Positions 15,851 to 23,354 are shown, counted from the stretch's first letter. The stretch is DNA of 64,000 nt from Herbidospora cretacea (GCF_001570605.1 NZ_BBXG01000003.1:270858-334857); one strand, 5' to 3'. Notes: generated from the sequence alone by a model not told the origin. Made by a program: numbers and translations.

Positions 15851-18306
15851 CCGAGATCAGCGTTCCGGCCCTGTCGCTGGTCGTGCTCGTCGGGGTGTCC
15901 GGCAGCGGCAAGTCGACGTTCGCCGCCAAGCACTTCAAGCCCACCCAGGTCGTCTCCTCCGACTACTGCCGGGGCCTGGTCGCCGACGACGAGAACGACC
16001 AGTCGGCCACGCCTGAGGCCTTCGACCTGCTGCACCACATCGTCGGCGTGCGCCTGCGGCGCGGCCTGCTGACCGTGGTCGACGCGACCAACGTCCAGTG
16101 GAAGGCCCGGCAGTCGCTCATCGCCCTGGCCAAGAGCCACGACGTGCTGTGCGACGCGATCGTGCTCGACGTGCCCGAGGAGGTGGCGGTGGCCCGCAAC
16201 GCCTTCCGGCCCGACCGCGACTTCGGCGCCCACGTCATCCGCAGGCAGCGCAATGACCTGCGGCAGTCGCTGTCGAAGATCTCCCGCGACGGGTTCCGCC
16301 GCGTCCACGTGCTGCGCGGCGACGACATCGAGAACGCCGTGATCGGCTACGAGAGGGCGTGGACCGACAGGACCGACCTGACCGGCCCGTTCGACGTCAT
16401 CGGCGACGTGCACGGCTGCGCCTCCGAGTTGGAGACCCTGCTGGCCAGGCTCGGCTACGACGACGGCGTCCACCCGGAGAACCGGACGGCCGTGTTCGTC
16501 GGCGACCTCGTCGACCGGGGCCCCGACAGCCCGGCGGTGCTGCGCCGGGTCATGGGCATGGTCGAGCGCGGCACCGCGCTGTGCGTCTCGGGCAACCACG
16601 AGCAGAAGCTGGTGCGCGCCCTCAACGGCCGCAAGGTCCGGGTCGCCCACGGCCTGGAGAAGTCGCTGGAGCAGTTCGCGCTCGAAGACGAGGCGTTCAC
16701 CCAGCGGGCCAGGGCCTTCATGGACGGCCTGATCAGCCACTACCGGCTCGACGGCGGCAGGCTCGTCGTCGCGCACGCCGGTCTCAAGGAGGCATACCAC
16801 GGCCGCGCCTCGGGCCGGGTCAGGTCGTTCGCCCTCTACGGCGACACCACCGGCGAGACCGACGAATACGGCCTCCCGGTCCGCTACCCCTGGGCCGAGC
16901 AGTACCGGGGCAAGGCCATGGTCGTGTACGGCCACACCCCCACCACCCACGCCGAATGGGTCAACAACACGATCTGCCTGGACACCGGCGTCGTCTTCGG
17001 CGGACGCCTGACCGCCCTGCGCTACCCGGAGAAGGAGATCGTCTCGGTCCCGGCCGAGCGGGTCTGGTACGAGCCGGCCCGCCCGCTGACCTCGCGGGGC
17101 CGCGAGCCCGACGTCCTGGACATCGGCGACGTCACCGGCGACCGCTACGTCGAGACCTCGACCGGCACGGTCAAGATCCGGGAGGAGAACGCCACCGCCG
17201 CCCTGGAGATCATGAGCCGGTTCGCGGTCGACCCGCGCTGGCTGGTCTACCTGCCGCCGACGATGGCCCCGCCGGAGACGTCCAGGAGGGACGGTCACCT
17301 CGAACACCCCGACGAGGCGTTCGCCGAGTTCGCCGCCGCCGGGGTGAAACGGGTCGTGTGCGAGGAGAAGCACATGGGCTCGCGCGCGGTCGCCGTGCTG
17401 GCCAGGACGCCGGAGGAGGCGCTCGCGAAGTTCGGGATCGAGGGCCTCGGCACGGTCTTCACCCGCACCGGCCGCCCGTTCTTCGGCGAGAGGCAGGAGG
17501 AGTTCGTCCACGCGCTCCGCGAGGCCTTCGACCCGCTCTTCGCCACGCTCGACACCCCGTGGCTGGTGCTCGACGGCGAGCTGCTGCCCTGGTCGGCCAA
17601 GGCCGGCGACCTGATCCGCAGCCAGTACGCCTCGGTCGGCGCCGCCGCCTCGGCCGCGCTGCCGGTCGCGGTGGCGGCACTGGAAGCGGCGGCCGGGCGC
17701 GGTCTGGATGTGGGTTCGATACTGGACCGCACCCGGCGCCGCCACGCCAACGCTGCCCGGTTCCGCGAGGCCTATGCCCGTTACTGCGGGCCCGTTTCCG
17801 GTATTTCCGGTCTGCGTTTCGCGCCGTTCCAGATCCTCGCCTGCGCCGAGGGCGCCACCGCCGTGACCCGATCCCACGATTGGCACCTCGATCACCTGGC
17901 CGCGATCGGGCATCCGCTGATCGCGGCCACCCGGCACACCTACGTCGACCTGGACGACGACGACCAGCGCGCCGCGGCGACCCGCTGGTGGACCGGCCTG
18001 ACCGCCGCAGGAGGCGAGGGGATGGTCGTCAAACCGGTCGCCCCGGCCGGTAACAGGGTGCAGCCCGGGATCAAGGTGCGCGGACCCGAATACCTGCGCA
18101 TCATCTACGGCCCCGACTACCTGGAATCGCTCGACGACCTGCGCAGACGTTTCCTCGGACGGAAGCGGTCGCTGGCGCTGCGGGAGCATAGCCTGGGAGT
18201 CGAGGCGCTCTCGCGACTGGCGGCCGGCGAGCCGCTCCACCGCGTCCACGAGGCGGTCTTCTCCGTGCTCGCTCTGGAGTGTGAGCCGGTCGACCCCAGG
18301 TTGTGA
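15847..18306 (+). CDS. pnkp: Polynucleotide kinase-phosphatase-ligase of the bacterial RNA repair system
   Basis: An 819-aa three-domain enzyme that heals and seals broken RNA. The N-terminal kinase has the P-loop GVSGSGKST (16-24). The central 2',3'-phosphatase has the metallophosphoesterase motifs GDVHG (about 186), GDLVDRGPDS (about 219) and GNHE (about 249), with later GHTPT. The C-terminal adenylyltransferase/ligase has the motif I lysine near residue 508 in EEKHMGS. Known Pnkp ligates only with Hen1, whose gene overlaps this one by 4 bp. It probably repairs tRNAs cut by ribotoxins. No toxin or nuclease gene is adjacent. Confidence 0.95.
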   Translation: MTEISVPALSLVVLVGVSGSGKSTFAAKHFKPTQVVSSDYCRGLVADDENDQSATPEAFDLLHHIVGVRLRRGLLTVVDATNVQWKARQSLIALAKSHDVLCDAIVLDVPEEVAVARNAFRPDRDFGAHVIRRQRNDLRQSLSKISRDGFRRVHVLRGDDIENAVIGYERAWTDRTDLTGPFDVIGDVHGCASELETLLARLGYDDGVHPENRTAVFVGDLVDRGPDSPAVLRRVMGMVERGTALCVSGNHEQKLVRALNGRKVRVAHGLEKSLEQFALEDEAFTQRARAFMDGLISHYRLDGGRLVVAHAGLKEAYHGRASGRVRSFALYGDTTGETDEYGLPVRYPWAEQYRGKAMVVYGHTPTTHAEWVNNTICLDTGVVFGGRLTALRYPEKEIVSVPAERVWYEPARPLTSRGREPDVLDIGDVTGDRYVETSTGTVKIREENATAALEIMSRFAVDPRWLVYLPPTMAPPETSRRDGHLEHPDEAFAEFAAAGVKRVVCEEKHMGSRAVAVLARTPEEALAKFGIEGLGTVFTRTGRPFFGERQEEFVHALREAFDPLFATLDTPWLVLDGELLPWSAKAGDLIRSQYASVGAAASAALPVAVAALEAAAGRGLDVGSILDRTRRRHANAARFREAYARYCGPVSGISGLRFAPFQILACAEGATAVTRSHDWHLDHLAAIGHPLIAATRHTYVDLDDDDQRAAATRWWTGLTAAGGEGMVVKPVAPAGNRVQPGIKVRGPEYLRIIYGPDYLESLDDLRRRFLGRKRSLALREHSLGVEALSRLAAGEPLHRVHEAVFSVLALECEPVDPRL

Positions 18307-18403
18307 GCGGGGTTTCACCGGAGCGACACCAACGTCACCCCCAGGGTCACTACGGAAGGCCTAACATCGGGGCAGACGACAGAGCGTGAAGTTGCGATCA
18401 CTC

Positions 18404-18532
18404 ATGAATATACGTGGAACGCGAAAACCCTGGTTTCACCTGCGTCATGACTGGCAGGACACCGAGCGCATCGGCAATGTCGTGGTGCAGCACTGCACCG
18501 TGTGCCTGAAAAGTCGCGTCCGCATCCGGTAA
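18404..18532 (+). CDS. Possible 42-aa protein with a CxxC pair
   Basis: An ATG-initiated frame of 42 codons lies in the 282-bp gap before the sugar porter. It encodes a basic peptide with WFHLRHDWQDTERIG, then QHCTVCLKSRVRIR; the CTVC pair and nearby His could bind zinc. Codon use is less GC-rich than the neighbours. GTGAAG lies about 11 nt upstream, a weak ribosome site. The stop falls directly before the inverted repeat that precedes the porter. Treat as tentative. Confidence 0.4.
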   Translation: MNIRGTRKPWFHLRHDWQDTERIGNVVVQHCTVCLKSRVRIR

Positions 18533-18535
18533 TGA

Positions 18536-18586
18536 CCCCTTAGTGTAGCCGTGGCGCTACTTGTCGTGATTGAGGGCACTAAGGGG
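18536..18586 (+). promoter_or_regulatory. Inverted repeat covering the sugar porter's ribosome-binding site
   Basis: CCCCTTAGTG (18536-18545) and CACTAAGGGG (18577-18586) are perfect 10-bp arms. The right arm contains AAGGGG, the ribosome site for the ATG at 18589. A second small stem, GTAGC/GCTAC (18545-18549 and 18556-18560), lies inside the loop. In RNA this would block initiation; as DNA it could be a repressor site. Confidence 0.6.
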
Positions 18587-18588
18587 AC

Positions 18589-19998
18589 ATGGGGGGTCCA
18601 GCGGTAGCCGCGCACCGGCAGGAGCGTCTCGGCTATGTCACGTTCATCGCGGCCGCCGGCGCCATCGGTGGCTTCCTGTTCGGCTACGACAGCGCGGTGA
18701 TCAACGGCGCGGTCGTGGGCATCCAGCGTCACTTCAACGTGGGCCCGTTCACCATCGGCGTCGTGGTGGCCATCGCGCTGCTCGGGTCGGCCGTCGGCGC
18801 CTGGTTCGCCGGGACCCTCGCCGACCGGTGGGGCCGCACCAAGACCATGCGGCTGGCCGCGCTCATCTTCGCGGTCAGCTCCGTCGGGCAGGCGCTGCCG
18901 TTCGCGATCTGGGACCTGGCGTTCTGGCGGGTGCTGGCCGGCGCCGCGATCGGGATGGCCTCGGTCCTCGGGCCCGCCTACATCGCCGAGGTCGCCCCGC
19001 CCGCCTATAGGGGGCGGCTCGGGTCGTTCCAGCAGCTCGCGATCGTGCTCGGCATCGCCGTCTCCCAGCTGGTGAACTTCGCCATCAACCTGTGGGCGGG
19101 CGGCGAGGTCAACAACACCCTCGGGCCCCTGCAGGCCTGGCAGTGGATGCTCGGCGCCTGCCTGGTGCCCGCTCTGATCTTCCTCGTCTTCGCCAGCGTC
19201 ATCCCCGAGTCGCCCCGCTTCCTGGTCTCGGTCGGGCGCGACCGGCAGGCCCGCGAGGTGCTGCGCGACATCGAGGGGGAGCACGTCGACCTCGACGCCC
19301 GGGTGGCGGAGATCAGGAGCGTGCTGCTCACCCGCCGCCGCCCCCGCTTCAGCGACCTGGGGGGGCCACGCCTCGGGCTGCTGCCGATCGTGTGGACCGG
19401 GGTCATCCTGTCGGTCTTCCAGCAGTTCGTCGGCATCAACGTGATCTTCTACTACTCGTCGGTGCTCTGGCAGTCGGTCGGCATCAACCAGTCCGACTCG
19501 CTGCTCATCAGCTTCTCCAGCGCGATCATCAACATCGTCGGCACGTTCATCGCCATGGCCCTGGTCGACAAGGTCGGCCGCCGCCCGCTGCTGCTGGTCG
19601 GGTCGGCCGGCATGGCGATCGCGCTGGCGGTGGCGTCGTGGTCGTTCAGCTACAGCTTCAGCGTCAACGGGGTCGTGCAGCTCCCGGTCGTGCAGGGCGC
19701 CGCCGCGCTGATCGCGGCCAACGCGTTCGTGCTGTTCTTCGCGCTGTCGTGGGGGGTCATCGTCTGGGTGCTGCTCGGCGAGATGTTCCCCGGCCGGATC
19801 AGGGCGGCGGCCCTGTCGGTGGCGGCGTCGGCGCAGTGGCTGGCCAACTGGCTGATCACCGTGACGTTCCCGCCGCTGGCCGACTGGAACCTGGCGCTCA
19901 CCTACCTCTTCTACGCCGTGTTCGCCGCCCTGTCGTACCTGTTCGTGGTCTTCATCGTGACCGAGACGAAGGGCCGAACGCTGGAGGAGATGGGTTAG
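18589..19998 (+). CDS. Sugar porter family MFS transporter (GlcP-like)
   Basis: A 469-aa proton:sugar symporter with 12 predicted helices. Sugar porter signatures are clear: GGFLFGYDSAVINGA in helix 1, DRWGRTKT after helix 2, PESPRFLV after helix 6, QQFVGINVIFYYSS in helix 7, and DKVGRRPLL. The sequence resembles Streptomyces glucose permeases in the sugar porter family, so a hexose such as glucose is likely; xylose is possible. The ribosome site is inside an inverted repeat, implying control of translation or initiation. The gene's 3' end overlaps the convergent DUF6879-like gene by 47 bp. Confidence 0.9.
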   Translation: MGGPAVAAHRQERLGYVTFIAAAGAIGGFLFGYDSAVINGAVVGIQRHFNVGPFTIGVVVAIALLGSAVGAWFAGTLADRWGRTKTMRLAALIFAVSSVGQALPFAIWDLAFWRVLAGAAIGMASVLGPAYIAEVAPPAYRGRLGSFQQLAIVLGIAVSQLVNFAINLWAGGEVNNTLGPLQAWQWMLGACLVPALIFLVFASVIPESPRFLVSVGRDRQAREVLRDIEGEHVDLDARVAEIRSVLLTRRRPRFSDLGGPRLGLLPIVWTGVILSVFQQFVGINVIFYYSSVLWQSVGINQSDSLLISFSSAIINIVGTFIAMALVDKVGRRPLLLVGSAGMAIALAVASWSFSYSFSVNGVVQLPVVQGAAALIAANAFVLFFALSWGVIVWVLLGEMFPGRIRAAALSVAASAQWLANWLITVTFPPLADWNLALTYLFYAVFAALSYLFVVFIVTETKGRTLEEMG

Positions 19999-20557
19999 CC
20001 GCCAGCCACCCGGTCAGGTCTTCGGCCTGGTCGTAGAGGCTCTCCAGGTCCGACAGGCAGGTCGCGATGACGTCCTTCTGGACGATCCGCCGCCCTCCGA
20101 CGTGGGCGCCGATGTCGTCGTAGAGGACCTCGTACATCAGCTCGCGGGACAGGATCAGGATCTCCGGGAGCGGCCCGTGGCGCTCCAGGTGCCGCACCGC
20201 CGCGACGTCCAGCACGCGGGTGCGCTCGCCGACCCCCGCCCGCGCCCTGAGCACCTGAAACTCCCATTGCAGGTACGCCGACAGCGGCTGCTCGGCGATC
20301 CGCAGCCGCCGCAGCTCCACCGAGTCGACCACGTCGGCGGCGATCTCCCCGGCCGACTCCTCGATGAGCTTCATGGCCCCGTTCCAGTCGCCGTCGGCCC
20401 AGGCCACCCAGCTCGGACTGTAGGGCTCATGAAAGTGCTGCGCCCGTTCGAGCTTCCACAGCACCCCCTCCATCTCCCGGTAGACGCCGTAGAACTCGGT
20501 CGTGTACGCCTGCCGGTCGAGCACGACCCCGGGGGCGCCCTGCACGATCTCCCGCAC
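19952..20557 (-). CDS. DUF6879-like protein next to the MccB-like locus
   Basis: A 201-aa cytoplasmic protein. The segment RRLRIAEQPLSAYLQWEF (about residues 85-102) and the preceding W-rich helical region (WVAWADGDWNGAM) resemble the actinobacterial DUF6879 family, whose function is unknown. The C-terminal third is helical (LYDQAEDLTGWLA). GGAGG lies about 5 nt before the GTG start. It is the last gene of the minus-strand run that includes the MccB-like enzyme and the Asn-ending peptide, 59 bp downstream of the latter, so it may serve the same pathway (regulation, toxicity control or modification). Family match is from memory. Confidence 0.7.
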   Translation of the reverse strand: MREIVQGAPGVVLDRQAYTTEFYGVYREMEGVLWKLERAQHFHEPYSPSWVAWADGDWNGAMKLIEESAGEIAADVVDSVELRRLRIAEQPLSAYLQWEFQVLRARAGVGERTRVLDVAAVRHLERHGPLPEILILSRELMYEVLYDDIGAHVGGRRIVQKDVIATCLSDLESLYDQAEDLTGWLAANPSPPAFGPSSRSR

Positions 20558-20616
20558 TCATCCTCCATCGGCCGGGTCGGCGATCCGCGCCTCTCGCCGG
20601 CCCGCGTTGGTGGTGG

Positions 20617-20730
20617 TCAGTTCCCGTACGAATTGCTGCAGACAGCGGTCTCGTTGTGCCCCAGGCGGCGAATGGTGATCTGCCGTCTGACGGGCGTAGT
20701 GGGTGTTGTGTCGTTTTGCGACTGCTTCAT
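20617..20730 (-). CDS. 37-aa peptide ending in Asn: candidate microcin C-like precursor
   Basis: A 37-codon gene 61 bp downstream of the MccB-like enzyme gene. It has a good ribosome site, GGAAGG, 7 nt before the ATG. The first 20 residues are polar and basic (MKQSQNDTTPTTPVRRQ, then ITIRR); the tail reads LGHNETAVCSNSYGN. The last sense codon is AAC (Asn). In microcin C7 the precursor MccA also ends in Asn and MccB adenylylates that residue. By my count its GC is about 58%, far below its neighbours, and codon use differs, as is frequent for precursor peptides. Known precursors range from 7 residues to several dozen. The role is inferred; nothing here shows product formation. Confidence 0.65.
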   Translation of the reverse strand: MKQSQNDTTPTTPVRRQITIRRLGHNETAVCSNSYGN

Positions 20731-20791
20731 CCCATTACCTTCCGTCCCGGTTCCCCGACACGAGGTGATCGTAAGGCGATCGTCCCGGGCG

Positions 20792-21877
20792 TCAAGGCCC
20801 AAAGCAGGTCGCGCATCCCGGGCGGGCCGGGTGGCGGGCGTAGACGTGGTGGTCGGGCGAGAGCAGGTTCACGCCGTGGACGTATCCCGGCGGCACCTCC
20901 GGCACGCCCGTGACCAGCGAGATGATCGCCTGCGCCACCAGATGGCCGGAGATCCCGGCCGAGGCGCCGGTCACGCCGGGGCCGCCGCCCAGATCGGGGA
21001 CGCCGCCCTCGGCCCGCCGGGTCTGCTCGGCCGCCGCGACGCATTCGTAACAGGCGCCGTTGGGCGGGTCGAAGACGCCGACGGTGACGAGAGGGCCGTT
21101 GTAGCCGCCGCCCGCCCACGGCACCCCCGCCGCCGCGCAGGCGCGGCTGGCCCAGACGCGGATGCCCTCACCCCTGGGCTCGTCGGCGCAGAGGGCGAGG
21201 GCGTCGTAACCGCGCACGAGCGAGCGCAGGTCGGCCTCGCAGGTGACGCGGTGGCGGGCCGAGGTGACCACGATGTCGCTGTTGATCCGGCTCAGCCGGG
21301 CCTGGGCCAGCGCCGCCTTCGGCCGGCCGACATCGGCCTCGCTGTAGAGGAGCTGGCGGTTCAGGTTGGACAGTTCGACCAGGTCGGGGTCGACGCAGTG
21401 GAGCCGGCCGACCCCGATCGCGGCCAGCGACCAGGCGGCGTGGCTGCCGGTGCCGCCGAGGCCCACCACGACCACCCGGGCCTGCTTGAGCGCGAGCTGG
21501 GTCTCCCACGCGCTGTGGCCGGGAACCAGGTCGACGCCCCGGAAGAAGGCCTGGTTGCGGCTGTAGCGGTCGAGTTCGCGGGCGGTCAGCCCGCGCGGCG
21601 GGGGAGCGGCGGCGGCCTCCTCCAGGTAGCCGGAGGCGAGCAGGTCGTCGACGACGCCGCGCGCCTCGGCCGCGCCGAGCCCGGGGAACATCAGGACCAG
21701 GCGGGCGGCCACCTCCTGCGGGCCGCGCCGGCCGTCGAGCAGGCACAGCGCCGCCCAGACCCATCCCCCGGGATCGTCGATCTCGGCGGCGAGACCGTAG
21801 ATCTCGCCGCCGATGCGCACGGTGCCGTCCATGGTGCGGAACGGGCGGTGCTCCGCCTTGACCCGCGGGAACCGCAC
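20792..21877 (-). CDS. MccB-like RRE-ThiF peptide adenylyltransferase
   Basis: A 361-aa E1-like enzyme. Residues about 1-90 form a PqqD-like winged helix (RIGGEIYGLAAEIDD, DDLLASGYLEE), the RiPP recognition element that grips a leader peptide. The ThiF domain follows: RYSRN (104-108), nucleotide motif GLGGTG (139-144), D163/D165, NLNRQ (171-175), SEADVG, a Mg-type aspartate D232 in CADEP, and zinc cysteines C276/C279 and C355/C358. This order matches E. coli MccB closely, including GACYEC and the C-terminal CxxC. MccB joins AMP to the C-terminal Asn of its peptide, and an Asn-ending peptide gene follows. GGAGG precedes the GTG. A different ThiF role is possible. Confidence 0.8.
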   Translation of the reverse strand: MRFPRVKAEHRPFRTMDGTVRIGGEIYGLAAEIDDPGGWVWAALCLLDGRRGPQEVAARLVLMFPGLGAAEARGVVDDLLASGYLEEAAAAPPPRGLTARELDRYSRNQAFFRGVDLVPGHSAWETQLALKQARVVVVGLGGTGSHAAWSLAAIGVGRLHCVDPDLVELSNLNRQLLYSEADVGRPKAALAQARLSRINSDIVVTSARHRVTCEADLRSLVRGYDALALCADEPRGEGIRVWASRACAAAGVPWAGGGYNGPLVTVGVFDPPNGACYECVAAAEQTRRAEGGVPDLGGGPGVTGASAGISGHLVAQAIISLVTGVPEVPPGYVHGVNLLSPDHHVYARHPARPGCATCFGP

Positions 21878-21901
21878 TCTCGCCTCCCCCGGGGTGCAGC
21901 C

Positions 21902-22381
21902 CTATCTGACGCGGGTACGGCGTCCGTGCCGGCCGGCCGCCCCCACGACCAGAGAGATGATCCACACGAGGAACAGGATCTTGAACACCGTGAACACCGC
22001 ACCCGTAAGGATCATCGCTATCAACGCCACGACGATCAAGGGCACGAACGGCGCCGGTCCGGGCCCCCGGCCCCGGCCGTGGACGGCGGCCGGTCGCGGG
22101 GGACGGGCCAGGTGGTATCCCCAGTTGCCCATGTCGATGCCCTGAGGGACCTGGACCCGGGGCGCCACGGGCGCCCCCACGCCCTGGCCGCCGGGCAGGT
22201 CGGCGAGCACCGCCCCCAGGTCGCCTGCCGTCTTGGCGGCGAGCGTGACGTCGAGGCGCTCGTCGAGCTCCTCGCGGGTGATCCGCCCCTGCGCGAACGC
22301 GTCGTGCAGGAAGGCGGTCACCTCGTCCCGCTCCTTGTCGCCGACGCGCATGTCGGCGGGTCGAACGCGGTCAGCGGTCAT
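21902..22381 (-). CDS. DUF1707 domain protein with C-terminal membrane helices
   Basis: A 159-aa protein. The N-terminal DUF1707 domain (about 7-62) shows the family pattern MRVGDKERDEVTAFLHDAFAQGRIT and ELDERLD, a SHOCT-like three-helix unit common in actinobacterial membrane and regulatory proteins. A Pro/Gly/Arg linker leads to two hydrophobic segments (about 113-150) and a basic tail. Its role is unknown. It lies 11 bp after the PadR gene and 24 bp before the MccB-like gene, so it is probably part of the same transcript. Confidence 0.82.
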   Translation of the reverse strand: MTADRVRPADMRVGDKERDEVTAFLHDAFAQGRITREELDERLDVTLAAKTAGDLGAVLADLPGGQGVGAPVAPRVQVPQGIDMGNWGYHLARPPRPAAVHGRGRGPGPAPFVPLIVVALIAMILTGAVFTVFKILFLVWIISLVVGAAGRHGRRTRVR

Positions 22382-22392
22382 GACGGGGTCCC

Positions 22393-23118
22393 CTACTCCT
22401 CGTCGGCGTCGCCGTCGGCCAGGACCTGATACAGCTTGCGCCGGGTCTCGGCCAGGATCTTCTTGGCCTGACGGACCTGGCTCTCACTTCCAGTCTGCGC
22501 GATTTGGAACAAAGCGGACGCGGCCTGGCGTGACAAATCAAACAGTTCGTGGACGTTGTCCCCGATGTCGGGAGTCATCTCCTCCCACGGGGCGCGGACC
22601 TCGTCCTGGTGCTCGGCGATGTAGGCGCGGCCGGCGTCGGTGAGGGTGAAGGTCTTGCGGCCGTCGTTCTCCTCGGCCCGGACCAGCCCCTCGTCGGTGA
22701 GCTGCTGGAGCGCCGGGTAGACCGCGCCGGGACTGGGCTTCCAGCCGCCCTGCGACCGCTCGGCGATCTCCTGGATGATCTGGTAGCCGTTGCGCGGCTC
22801 CTCCGACAGCAGCGCCAGGATGGCGGCGCGGACGTCACCGCGCTTGGCCTTGCGCCCCCGCCCGAACCCGCGCGGCCCGAACGGGAACCCCGGCCCGAAC
22901 GGCCCGCCCGGACCGAACCCCGGCCCACCCCCTCCCCACGGACCGCCCCGCCCGCGGTGGCCGCGGTGCCGGTGGTCGTGGGGGCCGCCGCCGGGGGTCT
23001 CCCAGGTGGCGGCGAAGCCGCGCAGGTTCGCCTTGAGCGCGGCCTTGAGGTTGCGGATCTCCCGGTGGAACTCGTGTGGATGGGCCCAGGGGCCCCCTGC
23101 GGTGTGTGCGTTGGTCAT
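22393..23118 (-). CDS. PadR family transcriptional regulator with Gly/Pro/His-rich linker
   Basis: A 241-aa regulator. After a helical N terminus (EFHREIRNLKAALKANLRGF) comes a low-complexity linker (about 43-92) with HDHRHRGHRGRGG and GFGPGGPFGPGFPFGP repeats. The PadR winged helix follows (DVRAAILALLSEEPRNGYQIIQE, then SPGAVYPALQQLTDEGLV), and a C-terminal helical dimerisation part. AGGAGA precedes the ATG at 23118. It heads the minus-strand run containing the MccB-like enzyme and peptide, and AT-rich inverted repeats upstream are candidate operators for autoregulation. The effector is unknown. Confidence 0.9.
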   Translation of the reverse strand: MTNAHTAGGPWAHPHEFHREIRNLKAALKANLRGFAATWETPGGGPHDHRHRGHRGRGGPWGGGGPGFGPGGPFGPGFPFGPRGFGRGRKAKRGDVRAAILALLSEEPRNGYQIIQEIAERSQGGWKPSPGAVYPALQQLTDEGLVRAEENDGRKTFTLTDAGRAYIAEHQDEVRAPWEEMTPDIGDNVHELFDLSRQAASALFQIAQTGSESQVRQAKKILAETRRKLYQVLADGDADEE

Positions 23119-23167
23119 TGGATCTCCTGTCTGATTGGGCGGATTCAAAGCGCGAACGCAGAGTGTT

Positions 23168-23204
23168 ACGCGATGCTTCAAAGATATATCGCGAACATGT
23201 CGAC
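23168..23204 (-). promoter_or_regulatory. Candidate PadR operator
   Basis: CGCGAT (23168-23173) and ATCGCG (23187-23192) are inverted around an AT-rich 13-nt core. The palindrome TGTCGACA (23197-23204) follows. Both are 50-90 bp upstream of the PadR start codon, where an autoregulatory site would be expected. The assignment rests on position and symmetry only. Confidence 0.4.
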
Positions 23205-23294
23205 AGCAAGCAAAAGGAACAAGTGACTCAAGTCACGAAAAAAGATGGGATGTCCGGGAACAGGTACTGAGACCGCTCCGTTACATTGGGCAGA

Positions 23295-23354
23295 GACGGG
23301 ATTGTTCCGCGCTGAGAGGGCTGGGGGGTGCTCTTGGAGCGGAGCGATCCCGTC
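23295..23354 (+). other. Long imperfect hairpin
   Basis: Arms 23295-23310 and 23339-23354 can pair over 16 bp with two G-U wobbles (GACGGGAT against ATCCCGTC, TCCGC against GCGGA) around a 28-nt loop. It lies about 105 bp before the YdjM-like gene. It could be a leader structure, a terminator for an antisense transcript or a small RNA. Confidence 0.4.

Noticed and set aside
18589..19998. The MFS gene as exporter (MccC equivalent) of the peptide product
   Set aside because: It has full sugar porter signatures (PESPRFLV, GRR, QQFVGIN) and is on the opposite strand, so it is an importer of sugars.
20617..20730. The peptide as a lanthipeptide (FxLD type) or ubiquitin-like sulfur carrier
   Set aside because: There is no FxLD motif, no lanthionine synthetase nearby, only one Cys, and no C-terminal Gly-Gly; the terminal Asn with an MccB-like enzyme fits better.
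20731..20802. Longer 61-codon version of the peptide
   Set aside because: The upstream start lacks a ribosome site and overlaps the enzyme gene, while the ATG at 20730 has GGAAGG at good spacing.
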